Source: Salminus brasiliensis (lineage: Eukaryota; Chordata; Actinopteri; Characiformes; Bryconidae). From it: a stretch of 64,000 nucleotides of DNA. Within the stretch, counting starts at the first letter, position 1. Every line of letters begins with the position of its first letter. The DNA lies in the NCBI RefSeq assembly GCF_030463535.1, contig NC_132898.1, positions 24,603,162 through 24,667,161 on the forward strand. Direction: 5' to 3'. The translations under genes were made by a program, and so were the position numbers. Shown piece after piece: positions 57,412-64,000 of this stretch. The notes beneath the pieces were generated by a model that searched no databases, had not been told where the DNA came from, and saw only the letters and a program-made list of their open reading frames with translations.

Positions 57412-60145
57412 CCCTGCACTGGACACTCTACATCTGGACCAGGAACGACCACAGGAAGATGTCCTGATCAAGCCCAAAACCCTAACCCACTGAAACTGTG
57501 CTAGACCCACTTACCGGCCCGTCTGGACCAGCACGACCAGCAGAAACTTCACCAGGCTTTTCTTAACCTGTTCACACTGGACGCACAGTTTCGCACCGGA
57601 GGGGCTGAGATCAACTGTAGGAGGTTTGGCTGAATTGTCTGAACCCCAAATGTTTGAGCACAAACACTAACAAATGTTTTTAAAGGGGCTACATATAATA
57701 TCCTCTCTAAACCTCATAGCTGCATGACACCATTTGAAAGGAGGAGGTTGGGTTTACAATGTGTGAGCATTGCAGAATAAATGGACCAATAGAAATGCTC
57801 TGAAATTAATCTGAATTCATGTCTCAAAATTAATGTACTCGAATGAAATCTGCTCAACTAGCTTTTCTTCTAAAATGAAGAGTATAAATAGCAAATGTGC
57901 TTACTTTGCTCCAGTAACAGTCTCTACTATTCTAGAGAACACAGTTCCACTGCTCCACAGCTCAATGCTGGGGGGTATTTATACCCCTCTATCCCACACT
58001 CGGCATTGGGCAGGGTGACCTGAGCTAAAGACCTCATATCTGCTCAAAAGCATCTATTTAATGCTTTTCAGTAGAGATTAGAGAAGCGGCGTGTACAGTT
58101 AAATGCCTGTGTCCTTTGGCTTGGCAGATGTTTTCCGGGGGTGGTCTTAAACCTTTTATCATCATCATCTTTAGATGCTATTCAAAATCTTTACTTGTAG
58201 CTCCTTTAAGACACTTTACCATCTTTTTCAAGCATGTACCTGGCTCTATAACGTATGGTCACCTACTTGGAGCTTAGTACCAGTATGAAGGCAACTGTAC
58301 TGCCAGCAGGTACAGTTTAATTTACTGTTTTTACTGTTTTGAGAGCTATGTAGCCTGTTTTCTGAAATACCAGGGAGATGTTTAAGCCCCCCTACGCTTA
58401 AGCCAGCTATCATCTAGCACACACAGTGAATGTATAGTATTACAGCATTTTCAGCAATCAGGAAGTTTTATAGGATATTGGTCACCATCCATTGTGGCTA
58501 ATGGCACATCAGTGAAATGGGGAAATTGTATAATACAATCAAAGGTGGGGCCTTGTAGCCAATCTGCCCTGAGAACACCACCGATGATGAGCTGTATAGC
58601 CAAAAACCTCCATTTCCAACATCTACTGATTGTGGCTTTAATGGTTATTCACAGCAAAACATGCCCTGCTGCATGAAGATAGCTAAACCCAATAACTAGG
58701 CTTTGCCTTTTTGTTCTTTTGAAGTGTCTTAGACCTGCCACTGTTTTGACCTAATGTAACATATCAGAAAATTAATAATAAATATTACTAATAACGTCTT
58801 ATATTAACTGAGCCACGGTTGTAGAGCAACGTTTATAGATTCAGGAAGGTGAAATTCAGCTGAGATTACATTCTAAGTCTCACGAGGTGAATTCCAGGCC
58901 TCATTTCTCAATTCTCATTTTGGTTTTGATAGCAAAGTTAGGGATGGTGCTAGCAAAGATGCACGTTCAGCAACAACAGCTTTGGTGAGGTCGGGATGTT
59001 GGATAATCACCAGCTGTGGTGATCATCACTTTCTCAACCATTAAATAGTGGTACGCAAGTTTAGGTTCCACTAGAGTGCAATTTCTGAGCCTTGGCCATA
59101 CACATTTCTGTGTTTACCCTCAACAAACAGGCCTGATTTAGCTAGCTAGCTAATCACACAGTTAGCCAGCCAAAGGATAGAGTGTTGAACTAGGGATCAA
59201 CTCTAAGATAAGCTGGACAACATTGGAGTACACCATGTGTGCAGTTAGGTTTAGGAAAAGCTCAAATTTACACAAACCTTTGCTAGGTTATGAAGCCAGT
59301 GTAGCTAATTAAGCAAGCTAGTGCTACATGGTTTAGCTGCACTAGCCTTGTAGTGCTAGCTCCAGTGCAAAGCTAAATAAGCAAATGTCGCTTACCAAAA
59401 CTGGCTTGGCTTGACTATATTTGGGATAAGGACTGCAGACCTCACACTGTTGTTGGAACCGCGATGATAAATTTCATGATTAAATAGCGTTTCCTCAGAA
59501 ATACGTTGAGTTTGTTATTACAGGAAGGCTAGCGCTAGCTAGCATACCTCCACAGAGATCACACTAGGCCTTTCTTCCTCTCTGTCTTTCTTTGCATTTC
59601 ATCTTTTGGTTCGATGCACATAATGTCTTATTCGTAGCTATACTGTAAAACTAATCCTTCTGAGAAATATATGTTTAATTTCTGTTGTATTTGATTAGTG
59701 ATGGAGGCTAATTCGCTAATTCTCATTCTCGCTCTGTTTGCTGTATTTTAACTGAAGTCTTGTTGTAGATTTAATAAAAGTTAGTGGTTCCTACAACCAG
59801 TCTCAGGGGACCGAGTACTGCATAGTTTTGATGGTGTCGGGGCTCTAAAGGTTGGCATGAGTGGCTCATAAAAAGCTTCCGTTGCAGTATAAGCTTTGCA
59901 GTACAGTAAAGGTTCTCCAGAATTGGAGCCGAGAACTAATGACTCTAACCATTGACCTATTGACCTTGTGGATGGTTTGTTTGTCTTTTTTTTTTAACAT
60001 TCCTTAGAGGTGTTGGACTTGTCCGTCTTCTCTCTGACAAAACGAATCCAAACTCCTGTCTTTGACTAAGGAACATGTTCTATGTCGATGTTTTGTACAT
60101 AATTGTCCTCAAGCTCTGCCTTTTTAAAGTGATTGGCAATAAATC
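57412..60145 (+). other. mon1a: mon1a 3' flank / probable 3' UTR
   Basis: There is no further coding exon after TGA 57411. Polyadenylation signals AATAAA or similar lie near 57775, 58785, 59771 and 60138. The 60138-60143 copy follows a TGTA element (ttttgtacataattg), a plausible distal 3' end. The stretch also holds a family B fragment at 57775-57815 and family A fragments at 57920-58020 and 58975-59030. Which signal is used cannot be read from sequence. Confidence 0.4.
60138..60143 (+). terminator. mon1a: candidate mon1a polyadenylation signal AATAAA
   Basis: A canonical hexamer with an upstream TGTA element about 45 bases before it. The more distal signal at 60624-60629 is an alternative, as is 57775. 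Confidence 0.35.
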
Positions 60146-60739
60146 AAGTATACACCCTTACACCAATAGTGGTTCATCAGCTAAGACACTTTTTCTACCG
60201 CTAATTGGGCTGCAAAGCTAATGTAGCTGATAAGTTAATACCCCACCAATTAGCATGGTGCTAACTTCATGCCTAGATCATCAAACGCTTGCCTTGAACC
60301 GTTTTGACCCATGTTGTTGTACCATGACAAAGGTCCTGGCTGATGAATTACATGTAAGGAAGGACATCCAGTATTTGTGCAAATTAGTTTTTTTCATGGA
60401 ACTATCACTTTAATATCATGCTTAAAACACACATTCCACGCAATGAAGGGTTGTAGAGATTTCGCTGTGCCCTAGGCTCTGTCTGTCTACAGTCTTGACT
60501 TTCGTATCATAGGACGATCCGTATGACGGAGCTGGAAAACAGAAGGATGAGCAGTGAATCCTCTTGTATGACTGACTGATATTAAATCTTGTAATGATGT
60601 ATAATATAAATTAACATATATTCAATAAAAGCCTATTTAAATATACAGTGTTGTCTGTAAATCAGTTCCTCACCAAGCAGCCATTACTTTACAACCGCTG
60701 ATGTGAACTGAAGGAAAGTGTATACCATTGATCTGCTTC

Positions 60740-61062
60740 CAGCGGCACCTGTTATGGGGTGGATATATTAGGCAGCAAGTGAACAGTCAGTTCTCAGAGG
60801 TGATGGCGGTGCTGAATCTGATCCACTTTGACAAAACCCAAATGTATAATGACAAAACATCAGGCAGGTCTTGTGAGGTGTGCCCAGTATGCATTGGTCA
60901 GTACTTACCCAAAGTGCTACAAAAAGGAGAACCGGTGAACCGGCGACAGGACCATGGACAGCTAGGACTCATTGATGCAATCCATGCCTTAAATGGTTAG
61001 ATTTGTTGTGGTGGCACAAGGGGGACCTACTCAAAATTAGGCACAAATATTGGTACAAATGG
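60740..61062 (+). pseudogene. internally deleted Tc1/mariner-type element, copy 1
   Basis: The 5' part has atattaggcagcaagtgaac, ctgatccactttgacaaaac and gtgaaccggcgacaggacca. It then jumps to the 3' part atccatgccttaaatggtta and gtggcacaagggggacctac. The 90-codon frame is a mosaic, not a working transposase. Confidence 0.65.
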
Positions 61063-61390
61063 GCAAGCATCAAGCAAGATGATCTGATCTGATCCACTGT
61101 GACAGGAACCAAACCGTGATGTTCTAGATGTCTGGATCAGAAATGTCCAGGATGTCCAGGACATCCGGCAGGCATTGTGAGATGTTTCCAGTATGCAGTG
61201 GTTAGTGCCTTCAGAGAAGGACAACCAGTGAACCAGCGACACTGTCATGGGTGTCCAAGACTCACTGATGTGGAGGCCCCACAGATCTAAGTTACAGGAC
61301 TTAAAGTATCTGCTACTAGCATTAATCTTGGCGCCGGACACAAGAAGACACCTTCAGAGGTGTTGTGGGTCCATGCCTTTTAAGCAGGTG
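61063..61390 (+). pseudogene. internally deleted Tc1/mariner-type element, copy 2
   Basis: It starts gggcaagcatcaagcaagat, continues cagtatgcagtggttagtgc and gtgaaccagcgacactgtca. It then jumps to tggaggccccacagatctaa and cttacagg-type sequence, ending ggtccatgcctttt. The deleted part differs from copy 1. Confidence 0.65.
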
Positions 61391-61818
61391 GTTTTAAGGG
61401 TATGAATATACATTTTCAAGGTTGTGCACATGCACATGAAAACCTGCGGGGTGCGCTCTAAGTGCACAGATGCACTTTTTTTTTTGTATAATTCTGAATC
61501 ACTCTCTAGGGGTGGAGTTCATGCAGATTCTGCTCCACTCTGGACTTTGAGCACTCACTTCAACACTGCCCAGTGATACCAGCCTTAAGGAATCCTAACA
61601 GTCTGTTGTTAAACAACAGGATATCTGAGCTAGTGGATATCTGCTTGTGTCCATGAAGAGGCTCGGGGAGAGTCTGGAGATGTGAAGAAGAACAGTGAGT
61701 AGAGGGGGAAAAAAAAGAACTCTACATAGTGTTCACCTCAGCCAGGTAAGACACTCCTGCTAAATCTGTCCCCATCACAACACTTCTTCTTCCATCTCAC
61801 TTGTTGATGCTGTACAGT

Positions 61819-61947
61819 TTATGAAAACAGCATTTTGAACAAATTTGAGGAGCTTTTTGAGTCTGAAGCTTGCATGGCGGCCTATGCTACCGAAATCTCC
61901 GGTCTCAGTAGAAGCTGGTTAGATGCTCAGACTGTTGATAAACAGTG
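61819..61947 (+). other. possible exon of unknown gene
   Basis: A segment bounded by gctgtacag and AAACA/gtgagttcc is open in one frame and encodes ILNKFEELFESEACMAAYAT and GLSRSWLDAQTVDKQ. The acceptor's pyrimidine tract is weak. A strong donor (ccag/gtaagac) lies upstream at 61745. I do not recognise the protein; it may be chance. Confidence 0.25.
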
Positions 61948-62159
61948 AGTTCCTTTGTGTCTAGTAAGAAATCCAGCTTTTCTAATCACATATCAAGGTT
62001 TTTGCCAGCTGTTCCAGATAAAGCAGAGTCTTAGACTGTAGTCTTTGGTCTTTGTGAAACACCAGACCCAGTCTGAACATCTTCATGAAGTTCTCTGGAT
62101 GATCATTTCACTTGCCATTAACTTAAAAGAAGTAATTAAGTACTGAATAGCATTTTAGA

Positions 62160-62290
62160 ACGTTTTCATGAACGGTTTCATCACATTTCAAGAACCTTTT
62201 AGGCCTAAAAGGCCTAAAATAAACCTTCTCTTACTGTAAAGGTTCTTAGATCTCCATGGAACCAAAAGTGATTCTTCTATGGCATTCCAC
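62160..62290. mobile_element. GGTTCTT-type element fragment
   Basis: caagaaccttttaggcctaa and taaaggttcttagatctcca, with accaaaagtgattcttcta. Confidence 0.4.
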
Positions 62291-62941
62291 TTCTTTTTTG
62301 ATCCTTCTGGTCTAAAATCAAATGCTAAAGGTCTGAAGCCAGAGGTGTAAACGGCAGTAAAGCTGCCCAGATGTTGAACCAACACAACACCCAGAAATGA
62401 CTGAAATGTGACTGATTTCTCACAAAAGTGTTTAAGTAGAAGTAAAAATGTTGGAATCTGAAATTATTTAGGTGCAAACTGCTGGGAATGCATCTTCAGT
62501 ATGTTAAAAGTGGCGACTACCCACATCTGGAAACGGCCTGTTCAATCAAAGTGTTCAGGAACGTGTGGACCTACTGGTTGAGTTATTAATAACACATTTA
62601 TATGTAAACAATGCAGCGTGTGACAAAGACTACAATGAAACACACTTAGAAAGTCAGCTCCTGTTCTTGTGTTTGCAGATCCTTTATCAGTTCGACCTTC
62701 AGTTCGAGCTCCTTACTTTACCTAAACAGAAATGTTAGATGTTAGACATTTGCTGGATGTCACAGTTTTACTTCCAAATATATGTACATATTCTGTATGT
62801 TGTATATGTATATTTAAATATCATAGCCTGGACACGTAATATCCTATGGAACACATTGTATATATGGGATGTATATTTGTAGTTGGTGGGTAAATCCATA
62901 TATGTACAATATAGATTGAGCATATAAGTAAATAGCAATTA

Positions 62942-62942
<1 letters not shown>

Positions 62943-62986
<44 letters not shown>
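62943..62986. repeat. (AT)n microsatellite
   Basis: A perfect TA run of about 44 bases. Confidence 0.95.
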
Positions 62987-62989
<3 letters not shown>

Positions 62990-62999
62990 ATTGTGTCCT

Positions 63000-63320
63000 A
63001 AAGTCATGATGAATGGACCAATAAAAATGCTCCAAAATCACATGGAAAAAACAATTGAAATATACTCATATTTCAAGTCTCATATTTCAAATATATTTGT
63101 GACAAATATATCGTTACTGTTGGACAAAAACCTTGTATCTCCATTTATGATGTTTTTGACATTCCTACGTAATGCAAATCTGGACATAGATTTTATGAAG
63201 AATTGACCAATAGTAATTCTACAAAATGGCTTTTAAAAATGTTTTTACATTGACTTCTAAAGGGAGAAAGATTACAATTTTGCATATGCAAGTTTTTTGT
63301 CTGATAGTGATGAAATTGTG
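63000..63320 (+). mobile_element. family B miniature elements, one partial and one full
   Basis: atgatgaatggaccaataaa at 63006 is a partial copy. 63104-63320 is full: left end cgttactgttggacaaaaac, right end gcaagttttttgtctgatag, inner gcaaatctggacata. Confidence 0.65.
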
Positions 63321-63902
63321 TATATAAAGAAATTCCATATACTCTAATATATGTCAAATGCTTAAAATCTATATAAAAACAAATCTATTAGAAAATGAAC
63401 ATAATGGTTCAGAAATGCATATAATAAGATTCAGGAAGGGACCTTGTGAAAAAGTTCACATAGTGACACTATTAGTTTGAGTTAACGTGGATTTCTAAAA
63501 GTAGGGGTGGGCGATATGGTTAAAATATTATTTATCAGACCATTTTCATGCTACTTATATTGAAAGTGATATTTTGATATGCAGACAAAATGCACAGATG
63601 GCGACAGATGTGCTATTCAAATACTAGTCCATCCTCAGTCCAGTGATTTTCTTTTAATATGTGCTACCTCATCCAATTAAACAGGGCTAATTACACTTAT
63701 TGTAATTACAGACACCTCTGGCTCATGACACATAACTCTGGCTCATAATAATATTATGGCCTAGAGGATCCCACTCTCTACACTACTAGACAGTTGATCC
63801 CAATATGAATTGAGTTCATAATCGTGCCATGTCTACTACATATTACACACCAGCAGGTAGGTAATGAATAAGCGCTCACTGAAGTTTAACCAGTGGACAT
63901 TC

Positions 63903-63998
63903 TTAAACACTGAAAGTTGTGCTAGGCCTGAAGGAGGCCCCTTGCTTTTTTGTTGCAGGCTTGTATGTGTAGCGGTTGTCGTCGTAGTACATGGCAAT
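63903..63998 (-). CDS. possible 3'-terminal exon of an unidentified minus-strand gene, cut by window edge
   Basis: The frame enters from the right edge and encodes AMYYDDNRYTYKPATKKQ, stopping at TAA 63905-63903. The first 14 codons are mostly C-ending (GCC TAC TAC GAC GAC AAC CGC TAC), typical of fish coding DNA. After KP this bias fades and there is no GT donor, so the last codons may be untranslated or the model wrong. A competing reading is an exon on the plus strand starting after the acceptor-like tttttgttgcag at 63958. Not recognised. Confidence 0.35.
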   Translation of the reverse strand: MAMYYDDNRYTYKPATKKQGASFRPSTTFSV

Positions 63999-64000
63999 GA

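Overview
This is a stretch of a teleost fish nuclear genome. Evidence: two intron-containing genes with GT-AG junctions encode vertebrate proteins. The rest is rich in CA/GT microsatellites, tRNA-derived SINEs, L2-type LINE fragments, Tc1/mariner relics and miniature inverted-repeat elements. The repeats suggest an otophysan (characin- or catfish-like) fish, but I cannot name the species. No bacterial, phage or CRISPR content is visible.

Layout. 1-36.8 kb has no gene I can support. It holds a 13-bp G-rich minisatellite (1,978-3,073), a polypyrimidine tract (5.37-5.77 kb), a 200-bp palindrome (7,023-7,222), a composite ATC-repeat block (13.1-14.6 kb), many copies of one roughly 500-bp miniature transposon (family A), SINEs, LINE ends, Tc1 transposase relics, and a 52-bp minisatellite with diverged flanks (29.3-33.5 kb). 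36.87-46.7 kb is traip on the minus strand: 15 coding exons, 451 residues, plus a 5' noncoding exon. Its first intron carries an almost 2-kb trinucleotide repeat. 46.55-47.75 kb is the intergenic interval with two divergent 5' ends. 47.7-57.4 kb is mon1a on the plus strand: five coding exons, 538 residues, plus a 5' noncoding exon. 57.4-64 kb holds its 3' region, internally deleted Tc1-type copies and two short coding-like segments of unknown identity, one cut by the right edge.

The genes. TRAIP is a RING E3 ubiquitin ligase that acts on stalled or converged replisomes in the nucleus. MON1A pairs with CCZ1 to activate Rab7 on late endosomes. They share no pathway; what links them here is head-to-head placement. 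Human TRAIP and MON1A both lie in 3p21.31, so the pairing probably reflects old synteny.

I found no convincing new multi-gene system. The most unusual things are structural: the giant intronic repeat, the hairpin-forming palindrome, the homogenised 52-bp array, an upstream reading frame that would stop one base before the mon1a start codon, and two miniature-transposon families scattered through the window.
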